Notes: a model not told the origin generated them from the sequence alone. 64,000 bases of DNA from Halomonas sp. A40-4 (GCF_015767635.1 NZ_CP065230.1:186001-250000), one strand, 5' to 3'; positions 17,382 through 26,722 are shown, counted from the stretch's first letter. Numbers and translations: made by a program.

Positions 17382-17912
17382 ATGTTGCGCAAGGTGTTAA
17401 TGGCGCTGACCAAAGGCTGGGGCATCGGCCTTGGTCTGGTGCTGGCCGTATGGGTGGATGTTACGGCTGCATCATCAACCGTCTATCGAGTGGTCGATGA
17501 ACACGGCAATGTCACCTTTTCCGACACCCCGAGCGAGGGTGGGGAAGCGCTTGAGCTGGCGCCGTTGCCTGGATTGCCAAGCGAATACGCCGAGAGGTCC
17601 GATGAGCCACAGGCCACCTCACCTGGCCAGCCCTTCATGCCTTACGACCGCTTCCAGATTCGCTCGCCAAGCGATGGCGCCGAGGTGGGTGCCGACACGC
17701 CGGTAATGCTGAGTATTAGCCCCCGGTTACGTGATGATCATCGGGTACAGCTGCGGGTGAATGGCAAGCTTAGCCAGTCGGCGCTGCACAGCGATGTGTT
17801 CTGGTTGGCAAACTTGCCCGCCGGTCGGCATCGGCTTCAGGCTGAGCTATTGGATAGCCATGGGCGACGGCAGCACCGCACAAACACGGTGACGATTGTG
17901 GTGGCAGAATAG
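17382..17912 (+). CDS. DUF4124-domain exported protein
   Basis: 176 residues with a signal peptide (GIGLGLVLAVWVDVTAASS) followed by STVYRVVDEHGNVTFSDTPSEGGE, the DUF4124 signature. The C-terminal half (ISPRLRDDHRVQLRVNGKL, then NLPAGRHRLQAELLD) looks like a small immunoglobulin-like beta domain. Probably periplasmic; function unknown. Proteins of this kind are often found between glnA and ntrB in gammaproteobacteria. Its GAGGGGG ribosome site begins 2 nt after the intron 3' end. Confidence 0.85.
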   Translation: MLRKVLMALTKGWGIGLGLVLAVWVDVTAASSTVYRVVDEHGNVTFSDTPSEGGEALELAPLPGLPSEYAERSDEPQATSPGQPFMPYDRFQIRSPSDGAEVGADTPVMLSISPRLRDDHRVQLRVNGKLSQSALHSDVFWLANLPAGRHRLQAELLDSHGRRQHRTNTVTIVVAE

Positions 17913-17918
17913 CGTCAA

Positions 17919-18000
17919 TGCGCCATTATGGTGCATGTGGTCGCTGGAAGCGTCGATGACCTGCGCTAAAACGACTCGCCATGCACCGCCACACGGCGCA
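17919..18000. promoter_or_regulatory. NtrC binding sites upstream of ntrB
   Basis: TGCGCCATTATGGTGCA (17919-17935) is an NtrC consensus with one mismatch. A second, weaker candidate TGCACCGCCACACGGCGCA lies at 17982-18000. They sit about 60-140 bp upstream of the sigma-54 start point of ntrB. Confidence 0.8.
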
Positions 18001-18030
18001 AGTGCCGTGCAAATCAGCACGCTGGCCCAT

Positions 18031-18047
18031 TTGGCGCGCTTTTTGCA
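18031..18047 (+). promoter_or_regulatory. Sigma-54 promoter of ntrBC
   Basis: TTGGCGCGCTTTTTGCA keeps the -24 GG, the -12 GC and the right spacing of a sigma-54 promoter. It lies 42 bp before the ntrB ATG, so ntrBC would be autoregulated independently of glnA. Confidence 0.85.
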
Positions 18048-18088
18048 GTTCTCTCTACATCTTTCCAGCGGAAGGCTGACCCAAGATA

Positions 18089-19177
18089 ATGGACGAGGCG
18101 ACTTTGCAAGACATCACCATGCACCAGCGTTTACTTGAACACCTCACCACGGCGGTGCTGCTGCTGGACGGCCGCCTCAATGTGTGCTGGATGAATCCTG
18201 CCGCAGAGGCGTTGTTTGCCGTTAGCCTCAGCCGTGTGCGGGGGATGAGCCTGGACGAGATGCTGGGCGGTGATGAAAGCATCGATGAGGTGTTGGCCAA
18301 AGCCCGCGATGCGTTTCATCCCTTTACCCAGCGTGAGGCGCGCATTACGCCGCTGAATCGCGATCCACTCACCGTCGACTATACGGTAACCCCCCTGTCC
18401 GACACGGAACTGTTGCTGGAGGTCGAGCCCCGCGACCGGCTGATGCAGATTTCCCGCGAGGAGGCGCTCACCACCCGCCAGGAAACTATCAAGGTGCTGG
18501 CGCGCGGCCTTGCTCACGAAGTCAAAAACCCGTTGGGTGGTATTCGTGGCGCGGCGCAGTTGCTTGAACGCGATCTGGATAACCCGGCGCTGCGTGAATT
18601 TACCCATATCATCGTCGAAGAAGTTGACCGGCTACGGGACATGGTGGATTCCATGCTGGGGCCCAATTACATCGTCAAACACGAGCCGGTCAATATTCAC
18701 AAGGTGCTCGAACGTGTGCGTTCATTGCTGATCGCTGAGCACCCTTGGGTCGATATTCAACGGGATTACGATCCCAGCCTGCCGGACCTGTTCGGCGATG
18801 AAGCGCAGATGATCCAGGCGGTGCTGAATGTGGCCCGCAATGCGGTTCAGGCCATGGGCGATGCCGAGACGCCGACACCGACGCTGGCGCTGCGCACCCG
18901 TGCGCGCCGCCAGTTTACGTTGGGCGCCGAGCGGCACCGCCTGGTCAGCGAGGTGGGCATTATCGACAATGGCCCCGGCATTCCCGGCTCCCTGCAAGAA
19001 ACCCTGTTTTATCCGATGGTCTCGGGCCGTGCCGAAGGCAGCGGGCTTGGACTGTCGATCGCCCAATCAATTTTGCACCAACATCAAGGACTGATCGAAT
19101 GCGACTCACGCCCAGGGCGCACCGAATTTCGTTTATTGATTCCCTTGGTTATTAATGTCACCGGAGAAGCGTCATGA
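18089..19177 (+). CDS. ntrB: Nitrogen sensor histidine kinase NtrB
   Basis: A 362-residue soluble kinase/phosphatase that controls NtrC in response to PII. The N-terminal PAS domain (LLEHLTTAVLLLDGRLNVCWMNPAAEALF) is followed by a HisKA domain with the phospho-His at residue 143 in LAHEVKNPLGGIRGAAQLLER. The HATPase domain has N, G1 and G2 boxes: NVARNAVQAM, IIDNGPGIP and GSGLGLSIAQSILHQH. There are no membrane segments, as expected for NtrB. It overlaps ntrC by 4 bp and is preceded by its own sigma-54/NtrC promoter. Confidence 0.97.
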   Translation: MDEATLQDITMHQRLLEHLTTAVLLLDGRLNVCWMNPAAEALFAVSLSRVRGMSLDEMLGGDESIDEVLAKARDAFHPFTQREARITPLNRDPLTVDYTVTPLSDTELLLEVEPRDRLMQISREEALTTRQETIKVLARGLAHEVKNPLGGIRGAAQLLERDLDNPALREFTHIIVEEVDRLRDMVDSMLGPNYIVKHEPVNIHKVLERVRSLLIAEHPWVDIQRDYDPSLPDLFGDEAQMIQAVLNVARNAVQAMGDAETPTPTLALRTRARRQFTLGAERHRLVSEVGIIDNGPGIPGSLQETLFYPMVSGRAEGSGLGLSIAQSILHQHQGLIECDSRPGRTEFRLLIPLVINVTGEAS

Positions 19178-20604
19178 CAGAGCCTGCCCGTAATGATGTT
19201 GCGCGGGTCGTCATTGTTGACGATGACCGTGCGATTCGCTGGGTACTTGAACGTGCGCTGGCGCAACCCGATCTCGAGGTTGAATGTATCGAGCGTGCCG
19301 ACACGGCCCTTTCCCGCTTGCTCGAGAGTCCGCCGGATGTACTGGTTACCGATATTCGCATGCCGGGAATTGATGGCCTGGACCTGATGGCCCGGGTACG
19401 CGAGGCCCACCCCGATTTGCCGGTGATCGTGATGACCGCGCATTCGGACCTGGACAGCGCCGTGGCGTCTTATCAAGGCGGCGCCTTCGAATATCTCCCC
19501 AAGCCGTTTGACGTGGATGAGGCGCTGGCGCTGGTGCGTCGTGCCATTGCCCATGCGCGCGAACGTCAGCGCCCGGTCACGGTGCCGGAGGGGCTCAACG
19601 CGGAAATTATCGGTGAAGCCCCTGCCATGCAGGAGGTTTTCCGGGCGATCGGGCGTTTGTCTCATTCGCATATTACCGTGCTGATCAATGGCGAGTCGGG
19701 CACCGGTAAAGAACGTGTTGCCGAGGCGCTACATCAGCACAGCCCGCGCCAGGGCAAGCCGTTCATTGCGCTGAACATGGCGGCGATTCCGCGGGACTTG
19801 ATCGAGTCCGAGCTGTTCGGCCATGAGAAAGGGGCCTTTACCGGTGCCACTTCACAGCGTCAGGGGCGCTTTGAGCAGGCCAATGGCGGTACGCTGTTTC
19901 TGGATGAAATTGGCGATATGCCGGCTGAAACCCAGACGCGGTTGCTGCGCGTACTGGCCGACGGCGAGTTCTATCGCGTGGGGGGGCATACGCCGACAAA
20001 AGTCGACGTGCGGATTATCGCGGCCACCCACCAGAACCTTGAATCACTGGTCGACGATGGGCGCTTCCGGGAAGACTTGTTTCATCGCCTGAACGTTATT
20101 CGCATCCACTTGCCGAAGCTGGCCGAGCGCCGTGAGGATATCCCCAGGCTGACGAGTCACTTTTTGGCCGAGGCGGCCAAAGAGCTGTCCACGGATGTGA
20201 AGGTGCTGACCCCCGAAGCGGAAGCACATCTGACCCGCCTGCCCTGGCCGGGCAATGTTCGCCAGTTGGAAAACATCTGCCGCTGGCTGACGGTGATGGC
20301 CTCGGGACGTGAAGTGCTGGTAGAAGATTTGCCCGCGGAATTGCGCGCATCCAGCGCTTCGGAGTCAAGTGCCCACGGTGACTGGCGGAGCGCTTTTCGC
20401 GATTGGGCGGATCACGCCCTGGCAGAAGGCCACACCCATTTGCTGGAAGAGGCCGTGCCGGATTTCGAACGCATCTTGATAGAAACCGCGCTCAAGCACA
20501 CCGGCGGGCGTAAGGGCGAGGCCGCAGAATTACTGGGCTGGGGGCGCAATACGTTGACCCGCAAACTGAAAACGCTGCTGCCTGCGCTGGCGGCGGACGA
20601 GTAG
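19174..20604 (+). CDS. ntrC: Nitrogen response regulator NtrC
   Basis: A 476-residue sigma-54 activator. Receiver domain with phospho-Asp60 in [14 protein letters not shown]+ domain with Walker A GESGTGK (173-179), the sigma-54-contacting GAFTGA loop (220-225) and Walker [14 protein letters not shown] Fis-type helix-turn-helix closes the protein ([23 protein letters not shown]). It should activate glnA and its own operon through the NtrC sites and sigma-54 promoters seen here. Start ATG overlaps the ntrB TGA, indicating coupled translation. Confidence 0.98.
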   Translation: MTEPARNDVARVVIVDDDRAIRWVLERALAQPDLEVECIERADTALSRLLESPPDVLVTDIRMPGIDGLDLMARVREAHPDLPVIVMTAHSDLDSAVASYQGGAFEYLPKPFDVDEALALVRRAIAHARERQRPVTVPEGLNAEIIGEAPAMQEVFRAIGRLSHSHITVLINGESGTGKERVAEALHQHSPRQGKPFIALNMAAIPRDLIESELFGHEKGAFTGATSQRQGRFEQANGGTLFLDEIGDMPAETQTRLLRVLADGEFYRVGGHTPTKVDVRIIAATHQNLESLVDDGRFREDLFHRLNVIRIHLPKLAERREDIPRLTSHFLAEAAKELSTDVKVLTPEAEAHLTRLPWPGNVRQLENICRWLTVMASGREVLVEDLPAELRASSASESSAHGDWRSAFRDWADHALAEGHTHLLEEAVPDFERILIETALKHTGGRKGEAAELLGWGRNTLTRKLKTLLPALAADE

Positions 20605-20626
20605 CGCAAGCCGCAATGAGCTTACG

Positions 20627-20803
20627 TTACTTGTCTTCTTGTTTCAGGCGTTCTATTTCAGCGAGCAGCGCATCGGCTTCCTCCGTCAAGGTGGCATTTG
20701 CCCGCATGTCACCGTTGCGTGATGCCTCCATGGCGGCTTGCAGCTTGCGTTCGTAGTCTTGCTGTAGCTTCTTTTTGGGGTCGCGCTTGAAAAGGCCAAA
20801 CAT
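20627..20803 (-). CDS. DUF6435 family small protein
   Basis: A 58-residue protein beginning MFGLFKRDPKKKLQQDYERKL, the pattern of the DUF6435 family, continuing as a charged helix (NGDMRANATLTEEADALLAEIERLKQ). It is probably a cytoplasmic helical hairpin. I start at the ATG at 20803, with AGGAG upstream, rather than the longer open frame to 20839. Function unknown. It is convergent with ntrC. Confidence 0.8.
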   Translation of the reverse strand: MFGLFKRDPKKKLQQDYERKLQAAMEASRNGDMRANATLTEEADALLAEIERLKQEDK

Positions 20804-20893
20804 GGACGCTCTCCTTCTGTGTGTACATTGTTTGTACACCCTTGGAGAGTGTTTGTCTAATGCTGCGACACCTTTACTCCTTACCTTTAGCGG

Positions 20894-21442
20894 CTAGCGG
20901 CGTGAACAGGCGATTGTACTGGCGTGCAGGACGGCGCTGCATCGCATCAGGAAGGCGTCAAAGTCGCTGAGCAAGGTGTCAAGGCTTTCGTGGAGGCGGT
21001 GATCGTCGTCCAGCATGCGCAACGACAGGCGCTGCCGTTCGGCCCAGTCAATGACCGGGCGAGGGGGAATCACGTCATCCTGCCAGCCGTGAATCACGTG
21101 AGTGCAACTGGCTTGGAGCGTGGGGGCGGTTTCCGGGTAATGCGGTAGACCAATGGCCGGGGCCAATAAAAAGCAGCCCAGTACGGGCTGCTGTGAACTG
21201 ACCGCTGCACTTAGCCAGCCACCCAGGCTTGAGCCGGCAAAGACGCAGCACTCAGGGTTGTCACCCCGCGCCGACAGCGTCGCCAAAAGATGCTTTAGGC
21301 GTTGCTGGGGGTCGGGTTGGTCTCGATAATCCATCACGACGGCCTCGCAGTCGTCGAGCTTTTCGGCAATGCCTTTCAGCGCCTGCATTTTCAATGCGCC
21401 GGGGCCGCTTTCCAAGCCATGTGATAGGTAGACCGTTAGCAT
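20894..21442 (-). CDS. YqiA/YcfP-type alpha/beta hydrolase
   Basis: About 182 residues of a small cytoplasmic esterase fold. LSHGLESGPGALKMQALKGIAE opens the protein. The nucleophile elbow is GSSLGG, the acid lies in HGWQDDVIPP and the base in DDDHRLHESL. This matches the YqiA family of short alpha/beta hydrolases (putative esterases acting on short acyl esters). The ATG at 21442 follows the entericidin-like stop by 7 nt, so the two are probably on one transcript. Confidence 0.8.
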   Translation of the reverse strand: MLTVYLSHGLESGPGALKMQALKGIAEKLDDCEAVVMDYRDQPDPQQRLKHLLATLSARGDNPECCVFAGSSLGGWLSAAVSSQQPVLGCFLLAPAIGLPHYPETAPTLQASCTHVIHGWQDDVIPPRPVIDWAERQRLSLRMLDDDHRLHESLDTLLSDFDAFLMRCSAVLHASTIACSRR

Positions 21443-21449
21443 AATGTCG

Positions 21450-21581
21450 TTAACTCGCTGATTGTTGAATAGCTTCTCCACCTTGCTCGATGTCTTCACC
21501 CGCCCCGCGAATGGTATTGCAACCGCTCACTAACAGTAAGATGGTGATGCTAAGAATGCCAAGAGCTGTCATGCGTTTCAT
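21450..21581 (-). CDS. Entericidin-like small lipoprotein
   Basis: A 43-residue ORF with AAGGA about 8 nt before the ATG. It has a lipoprotein signal peptide with lipobox LVSGC, then NTIRGAGEDIEQGGEAIQ, the hallmark of the entericidin (EcnA/EcnB) family of tiny outer-membrane lipoproteins. Entericidins are stationary-phase or envelope-stress lipoproteins of unclear role. Its leader contains a perfect 5-bp G/C hairpin (CCCCC-TTCAA-GGGGG at 21605-21619). Confidence 0.85.
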   Translation of the reverse strand: MKRMTALGILSITILLLVSGCNTIRGAGEDIEQGGEAIQQSAS

Positions 21582-22030
21582 AGAAGCTTCCTTTCAGGTG
21601 GTCACCCCCTTCAAGGGGGTATTAGCTAGACTAGCAAACGTTAGCCATTTAGCGACACTGGCAGTATGTACCTCTTTATCCTAATCACCATGCTATTTTG
21701 TCGCATGTGTCATTACGCCACATTTTTTGTGTGCCGTCGTCGCCGCGAATGAACCCTTTGGTATTTATTTAAGATATTGTTTTAATTGGTTTTTAATTTT
21801 TTTTAAGCGAAGTTGGCCTGATGCCTGCTTCGTTAGGTGTGTATGCGAAATGATAAGGAAGCTTGTTTATTCGCATTGATTAAAGTCACGGTCACAAAGG
21901 TCAAATCATTGGGTTCAGAAACGTTGTTATGCAGGTAAAGTCGTTACGTAGGAAAGGTTGATCTCGTGTTGGAAGGTAATCGGAAGCTGGTCAGTCAAAA
22001 GGTAATAGGTTGGAAGGAATAGTAGCAGAG

Positions 22031-22070
22031 AGGTAAGCAGTAGAAAGGTAAGCAGTAGAAAGGTAAAGCG
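22031..22070 (+). repeat. 15-bp tandem repeat
   Basis: AGGTAAGCAGTAGAA occurs twice in tandem, followed by a partial third copy (AGGTAAAGC). Too few copies and no spacers for a CRISPR. Confidence 0.8.
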
Positions 22071-22213
22071 GGTCAGGAGAGTGTCACGGCAGTAAAAGGA
22101 AGGCAGGAAGCCCGAGTGATAATGAATGGAACATTCAAAGGAATGGGCACTCTCCGTTTTAGCATAAGGAGGCGCTAAACATCAGTGTCATGGAATGACG
22201 ACGATGCGAAATT

Positions 22214-22243
22214 ACCACCTTGTTCCGGCGAGGTGGTTTTTTT
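22214..22243 (+). terminator. Orphan rho-independent terminator
   Basis: ACCACCT ... AGGTGGT stem with a 10-nt loop, followed by seven T residues on the plus strand. The nearest gene on the plus strand is far upstream (ntrC), so it must serve an unannotated transcript, or act against transcripts running into the PAP2 gene. Confidence 0.8.
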
Positions 22244-22273
22244 GCGTCTGATTGATGCCTTATCGCTCCCCGA

Positions 22274-22813
22274 CTAGCCCATCAGGTAAAGGCTGAGCAG
22301 CGCAAAGCCATAGCCCATGGCGGCGCCGGCAATCACATCGCTTGTGTAGTGCAGGCCCAGGCCCACCCGGGATATCGCAATCAGCACCGACAGGGGAATG
22401 ACCACTGGCAGTAACCACGGCGTGTGGGCGGCGACCAGCACGCTGAACATCATGGCGTGCATGGTATGCCCGCTGGGAAAGCTATAGCGATCCCGGGCCG
22501 GTGCATTGCACTGAATACCGCTGCGATAAGTGATATACGGCCGCTCACGGCACAGGCGGGTTTTTACCAGCCGGTAAATGGCGATGGCGACGCTGGCGAT
22601 CAGGGTGTACTGCAGCACTCGCCAGGCGCCGTCAGGCTGCAGCCAGGGTTGCGCCAGGATCAGTAGCACCCAGACCGGCCAATCACCCAACCGGCTGGCA
22701 GCCTGGAGTGTCATGCGCCAGGGCCGGTAGAGCGATAGGCGCGATACGCGCTGGCAAAACTGCCATTCCAGCAAATCAAGACGATCGAATACGACGAGGG
22801 GGCGGGGTCGCAT
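22274..22813 (-). CDS. PAP2-family membrane phosphatase
   Basis: About 179 residues with four to five membrane helices and the three PAP2 motifs: KTRLCRERPY, FPSGHTMH and SRVGLGLHYTSDV. It acts at the inner membrane on a lipid or polyprenyl phosphate; the substrate is not clear. I start at the ATG at 22813, with AGGAGG 6 nt upstream. It overlaps the 3' end of the upstream glycosyltransferase by 38 bp. The pairing with a lipid-type glycosyltransferase suggests a glycolipid pathway, as an inference. Confidence 0.88.
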   Translation of the reverse strand: MRPRPLVVFDRLDLLEWQFCQRVSRLSLYRPWRMTLQAASRLGDWPVWVLLILAQPWLQPDGAWRVLQYTLIASVAIAIYRLVKTRLCRERPYITYRSGIQCNAPARDRYSFPSGHTMHAMMFSVLVAAHTPWLLPVVIPLSVLIAISRVGLGLHYTSDVIAGAAMGYGFALLSLYLMG

Positions 22814-23939
22814 GATAAGCCTCCTGGGCCTTTTGAAGATAATCAAGAAACTGCCGGGCAATGCCCGCCCAGCTTTGCTCAAGGGCTTTCAGCCGGGCGA
22901 GACGACTGTACTTGGCATAGTCCGCCGGGTGTTGGCAGAGGGTCACCGCCGCCTGACTAAAGGCCGCCGAGTCGTTGATGGGCACGGTAATGCCGTTGTA
23001 GCCGCTCTGGATCAGCTCGGCGCTGGCCGCGTGCCGATAGGCCACCACGGCGAGCCCGCTGGCCATGGCCTCACTGACCACGTTGCCCCAGGTTTCGGAA
23101 AGCGAGGGGAAGATGAACAGGTCGGCGCTTGCGTAATGCCGGGCAAGCGCGTCTGGATCAATAAAACCGGTAAAATGGACATCCGGGAGCGCGCTTTCAA
23201 GCTGGGCCTTTGCCGGGCCATCGCCCACGATAACGTGGGCCATGTCCGGGCGGACGTTGCGCATGGCGTGATAGGTTTCCTGTAGCAACGCGAGGTTTTT
23301 TTCGGCGGCGAGCCGCCCGACATAAAGCGCCACCGGCTGATGGTCGTTAACGCCCCAGGCACGACGTAATTCAGGGTCGCGGTGGGCAGGGGAAAAACGC
23401 TCACCATCGATGCCGCGTGACATCACCGCGACGTCGTGGATGCCTTGCTGGCGAAGTTGACTGGCCTGCAGTTGGGTAGGCACCAGGGTTAACCCGCAAC
23501 CGTTATGGAAATAACGCAAATAGCGGCGGGTTGCCGAGGCGAGCCAGGGAACGCCGTAATCGCCACAGTAATGATCGAAATTGGTGTGCCAGCCCGCCAC
23601 CAGCGGAATGCCCATCTGCCGTGCTGCCAGGCGTGCCGACCAGCCCAGCGGGCCTTGAGTGGCCAGGTAAACCACATCGGGGCGCTGCTCTTTCCAGAAC
23701 TTGCGCAAAGTCGCGGGGCGACAAAAGCCTACCTGAACGTCGCGGTAGCCCGGGATGGCAAAGCGCGGTACCTGTAGCTCGGCCCGTGCCTGAGTTGCCT
23801 TGGCGGCAAGCGGGGGCTTTGGCCGAATCACATCAATAAGAACCTGATGGCGGTCAAGCTCGCGGCTAAGCCGACTCAAGGTGTGTGCGACACCATTGAT
23901 GTCCGGTGCCCATGTTTCGCTGACGATGCAAAGCCGCAT
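22776..23939 (-). CDS. GT4-family glycosyltransferase
   Basis: A 387-residue GT-B enzyme. The N-terminal Rossmann domain opens with MRLCIVSETWAPDINGVAHTLSRL, very like the GDP-mannose/UDP-sugar-dependent glycolipid transferases (MgtA/PimB/DGDG-type). The donor-binding half has LYVGRLAAEKNL, VGDGPAKAQLE and the E-x7-E region SLSETWGNVVSEAMASGLAVVA. It is probably a peripheral membrane enzyme that glycosylates diacylglycerol or a similar lipid. It is followed and overlapped by the PAP2 phosphatase gene. Confidence 0.87.
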   Translation of the reverse strand: MRLCIVSETWAPDINGVAHTLSRLSRELDRHQVLIDVIRPKPPLAAKATQARAELQVPRFAIPGYRDVQVGFCRPATLRKFWKEQRPDVVYLATQGPLGWSARLAARQMGIPLVAGWHTNFDHYCGDYGVPWLASATRRYLRYFHNGCGLTLVPTQLQASQLRQQGIHDVAVMSRGIDGERFSPAHRDPELRRAWGVNDHQPVALYVGRLAAEKNLALLQETYHAMRNVRPDMAHVIVGDGPAKAQLESALPDVHFTGFIDPDALARHYASADLFIFPSLSETWGNVVSEAMASGLAVVAYRHAASAELIQSGYNGITVPINDSAAFSQAAVTLCQHPADYAKYSRLARLKALEQSWAGIARQFLDYLQKAQEAYHATPPPRRIRSS

Positions 23940-24124
23940 GTGCGATCCGCCCTCTTGTCTGTTTACAGAGCAGTTTGGACGACAGGGATGACATGCCTAA
24001 GACAGGCAGGTGAATAAGCGATGACAACACGGTGCCTGTCAGCGTTTAAAGGAGACCCGCCTAAGGGTTGTGCAAGGATGTACGATGTAGCCGTGATGCA
24101 TGTTCCAAAAATGGGGAGTTACAG

Positions 24125-24790
24125 ATGAAATCAACGGTGTTAATCACGGGGGCCAACCGGGGTGTCGGGCTGGCGCTGGCAGAGCACTATTTTGATGAAG
24201 GCTATCGCGTTATCGGCGTTTGCCGGCAGTCATCCGACGCGCTGGACCGCGTGGCGGATCAGGTGATCGAGTCGACTGATGTCACTCAGCCTGATGATGT
24301 CATAAGCCTTGCCGAGACCCTGAAGGGCCAGTCGCTGGACTTGCTGATCAACAATGCCGGGTTGCTGCGCGATGAATCCCTGGGCAGTCTTGATTTCGAC
24401 AGTATCCGCGAGCAGATGGAAATCAATGCCTATGCGCCGCTGCGGGTTGCAGAAGCCCTGCTGCCCAATCTCGGCAAAGGCAGCAAGATCGCCAATATCA
24501 CCAGCCGCATGGGGTCCATCGCGGATAACGACTCGGGCGGCCGTTATGGGTACCGTGCGTCCAAGGCGGCGCTCAACGCCTTTGGCAAATCGCTGGCGAT
24601 GGATTTAAAACCCCGCGGCATTGCCGTGGCCCAACTGCACCCCGGCTATGTGCAAACGCGCATGGTGAATTTTGGCGGGTTTATCAGCCCGCAGGATGCC
24701 GCGTTGGGTATTGCCGCGCGGATTGAGGAATTGACCCTCGATAACAGCGGCGGGTTTTGGCACAGCAACGGCGAGTCACTCCCCTGGTGA
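24125..24790 (+). CDS. Short-chain dehydrogenase/reductase
   Basis: About 221 residues of an SDR, an NAD(P)-dependent oxidoreductase with unknown substrate. The Rossmann motif is [12 protein letters not shown], the NNAG motif is in LLINNAGLL, and the catalytic Tyr-x-x-x-Lys is YRASK, with the Ser in ITSRMGS. GGGGAG precedes the ATG at 24125; the frame is open 19 codons further upstream without a ribosome site. It resembles CsgA-like small SDRs. Its 3' end overlaps the convergent ugpC by 15 bp. Confidence 0.88.
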   Translation: MKSTVLITGANRGVGLALAEHYFDEGYRVIGVCRQSSDALDRVADQVIESTDVTQPDDVISLAETLKGQSLDLLINNAGLLRDESLGSLDFDSIREQMEINAYAPLRVAEALLPNLGKGSKIANITSRMGSIADNDSGGRYGYRASKAALNAFGKSLAMDLKPRGIAVAQLHPGYVQTRMVNFGGFISPQDAALGIAARIEELTLDNSGGFWHSNGESLPW

Positions 24791-25840
24791 TGACGTGCGC
24801 TGCCCCGTGGCACTGTCAAAAGGATGCAGCGCGTCGCGGGGCACGTAGAACCGCAGGGTTTCGCCTTCGGCCACTGGCGGCTGGCCGGAGACGCGGATGA
24901 CCATGGGCTGGTCACTGTCGGCAAGGTTCGCATACAGGTGGCTTTCGGCTCCGGCGGCCTCAAACAACGCAAGCGTTGAGTCGATGGTTAGGTGAGGCGC
25001 TGTGGGCGGCGTTAAGTGCATATCATCCGGGCGAATGCCGACGGTATCGGTGCCTTCTGGCAGGTTATCCAGCAGGCCGTTGCCACCTTTAGCCTTCAGG
25101 TAGTCCACCGGCAGCATGTTCATGGCGGGGGAGCCGATAAACCCGGCCACAAACATGCTGGCGGGGCGGGCGTAGATCTCCATCGGCGTGCCCACCTGCT
25201 CGATCTGCCCGGCGTTCAGCACCACCAGGCGGTCACCCAGGGTCATGGCTTCCAGCTGGTCGTGGGTCACATACAGGCTGGTGGTTTTCAACCGCCGCTG
25301 TAGCTGCTTGATTTCCACACGCATCTGCACGCGCAGCTTGGCATCCAGGTTGGAAAGGGGCTCATCGAATAGAAACGCTGCCGGGTCGCGAACCAGGGCA
25401 CGGCCCATGGCGACGCGCTGGCGCTGACCGCCGGAGAGCTTGCGCGGTTTGCGCGCCAGAAACTCTTCGATCTCCAGCATTTTGGCGGCAGCATGAACGC
25501 GCTGTTCAATCTCATCTTTTTTGAAGCCGCGGTTCTTCAGGCCATAGGCAAGGTTGTTGTACACCGTCATATGCGGGTAAAGCGCATAGTTCTGGAACAC
25601 CATGGCAATATCCCGCTCGGCGGGTTCGAGCTTGTTCACCACTCGCTCGCCGATTTTGAGCGTGCCGTCGGTGATGGTTTCCAATCCTGCCACCATGCGC
25701 AGCAGGGTAGATTTTCCGCAACCTGAAGGCCCCACCAGCACCACGAACTCGCCGTCTTCGATCTGCAGGTCCACGTCCTTGACCGCCTGGACATCGCCGG
25801 TATAGGTCTTCGCTATTCCCTCCAGGGTAATGCTGGCCAT
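24776..25840 (-). CDS. ugpC: Glycerol-3-phosphate ABC transporter ATPase
   Basis: A 354-residue MalK/UgpC-type ATPase: Walker [10 protein letters not shown], signature [16 protein letters not shown], Walker [16 protein letters not shown], switch region [10 protein letters not shown], then a C-terminal TOBE/MalK regulatory domain ([10 protein letters not shown]). It would power UgpAE. It is the last gene of ugpBAEC, starting 1 bp after the end of ugpE. The operon lacks ugpQ. Confidence 0.93.
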   Translation of the reverse strand: MASITLEGIAKTYTGDVQAVKDVDLQIEDGEFVVLVGPSGCGKSTLLRMVAGLETITDGTLKIGERVVNKLEPAERDIAMVFQNYALYPHMTVYNNLAYGLKNRGFKKDEIEQRVHAAAKMLEIEEFLARKPRKLSGGQRQRVAMGRALVRDPAAFLFDEPLSNLDAKLRVQMRVEIKQLQRRLKTTSLYVTHDQLEAMTLGDRLVVLNAGQIEQVGTPMEIYARPASMFVAGFIGSPAMNMLPVDYLKAKGGNGLLDNLPEGTDTVGIRPDDMHLTPPTAPHLTIDSTLALFEAAGAESHLYANLADSDQPMVIRVSGQPPVAEGETLRFYVPRDALHPFDSATGQRTSSPGE

Positions 25841-25841
25841 G

Positions 25842-26684
25842 TTATTTCTCCGTCTCGGTCAGGCCTTTCACGAACAGGCGTTGCATAAACAGAATGACTA
25901 ATACCGGTGGCAGCGCGGCCATCACCACCGCTGCCATCACCAGGTGCCATTGGGGGTTTTCTTCCGAGGTCATGCGCTGAATGCCCATCACGATGGTGGT
26001 GTAGTCGGGGTCAGTGGTGATCAGTAGCGGCCACAGGTACTGGTTCCAGCCGTAGATAAACATGATCACGAACAGCGCAGCGATATTGGTCATCGAAAGT
26101 GGCATCAGGATGTCCTTGAAGAACTTCATAGGCCCGGCGCCATCGACCCGGGCGGCCTCGAGCATTTCTTCGGGGACGGTCATGAAGAACTGGCGAAACA
26201 GGAAGGTTGCGGTGGCCGAGGCAATCAGCGGAATCGACAGGCCGGCGAAGCTGTTGAGCATACTGAGGTCGGCCACTACCTGATACGTCGGGATAATGCG
26301 TACTTCCACGGGCAGCATCAGGGTGACGAAGATCAGCCAGAAGAAAAACATCCGGAAGCGGAAACGGAAATAGACGATGGCAAAGGCGGATAACAGCGAA
26401 ATAAACAGCTTGCCCACGGTGATCGCCATGGCCATTACAAAGCTGTTCCAGAGCATCAGCGCGGCGGATGGAGAGTTGGCCGTCGAAACGCCGGATTGCC
26501 ACATTTGGGTATAGTTTTCGATCCCATGGCTGCCAGGTAGCAACGGCAGGGTGCCGCGCAGTAGCTCATCAGGTGCCTGGGTCGATGCCACAATGGCGAT
26601 ATAGACGGGGAAAACCACCAGTGCCACGCCGATGATCAACACAGTATGGGCAAAGCAATTGGCCCAGGGTCGGTTTTCAACCAT
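25842..26684 (-). CDS. ugpE: Glycerol-3-phosphate ABC transporter permease
   Basis: A 280-residue MalG-type inner-membrane permease with six membrane segments. The EAA loop [25 protein letters not shown] contacts the ATPase. The N-terminal [31 protein letters not shown] and the [17 protein letters not shown] region are typical of UgpE. It pairs with UgpA, whose gene lies upstream across a 38-bp gap. Its stop is separated from ugpC by a single base. Confidence 0.93.
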   Translation of the reverse strand: MVENRPWANCFAHTVLIIGVALVVFPVYIAIVASTQAPDELLRGTLPLLPGSHGIENYTQMWQSGVSTANSPSAALMLWNSFVMAMAITVGKLFISLLSAFAIVYFRFRFRMFFFWLIFVTLMLPVEVRIIPTYQVVADLSMLNSFAGLSIPLIASATATFLFRQFFMTVPEEMLEAARVDGAGPMKFFKDILMPLSMTNIAALFVIMFIYGWNQYLWPLLITTDPDYTTIVMGIQRMTSEENPQWHLVMAAVVMAALPPVLVILFMQRLFVKGLTETEK

Positions 26685-26722
26685 TACAAGGCTCCAACAA
26701 GGCCGGATTAGCAGGCCGTCCG

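Larger units (their letters stand above)
21685..22245 (+). other. Gene-free AT/purine-rich stretch ending in an orphan terminator
   Basis: About 560 bp without a convincing gene. The left half is AT-rich. From about 21930 the plus strand becomes rich in AGGTAA/GGAAGG motifs, including a 15-bp tandem repeat. An 8-bp inverted repeat GGAGAGTG (22076) / CACTCTCC (22148) could close a 64-nt loop. The stretch ends in a good plus-strand terminator although no plus-strand gene precedes it, so a small RNA is possible. An 18-codon ORF (22122-22178, very basic C-terminus) is the only peptide candidate and its ribosome site is weak. Confidence 0.45.

Noticed and set aside
22031..22070. CRISPR-like repeat
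   Set aside because: Two to three direct tandem copies without spacers and no cas genes nearby.
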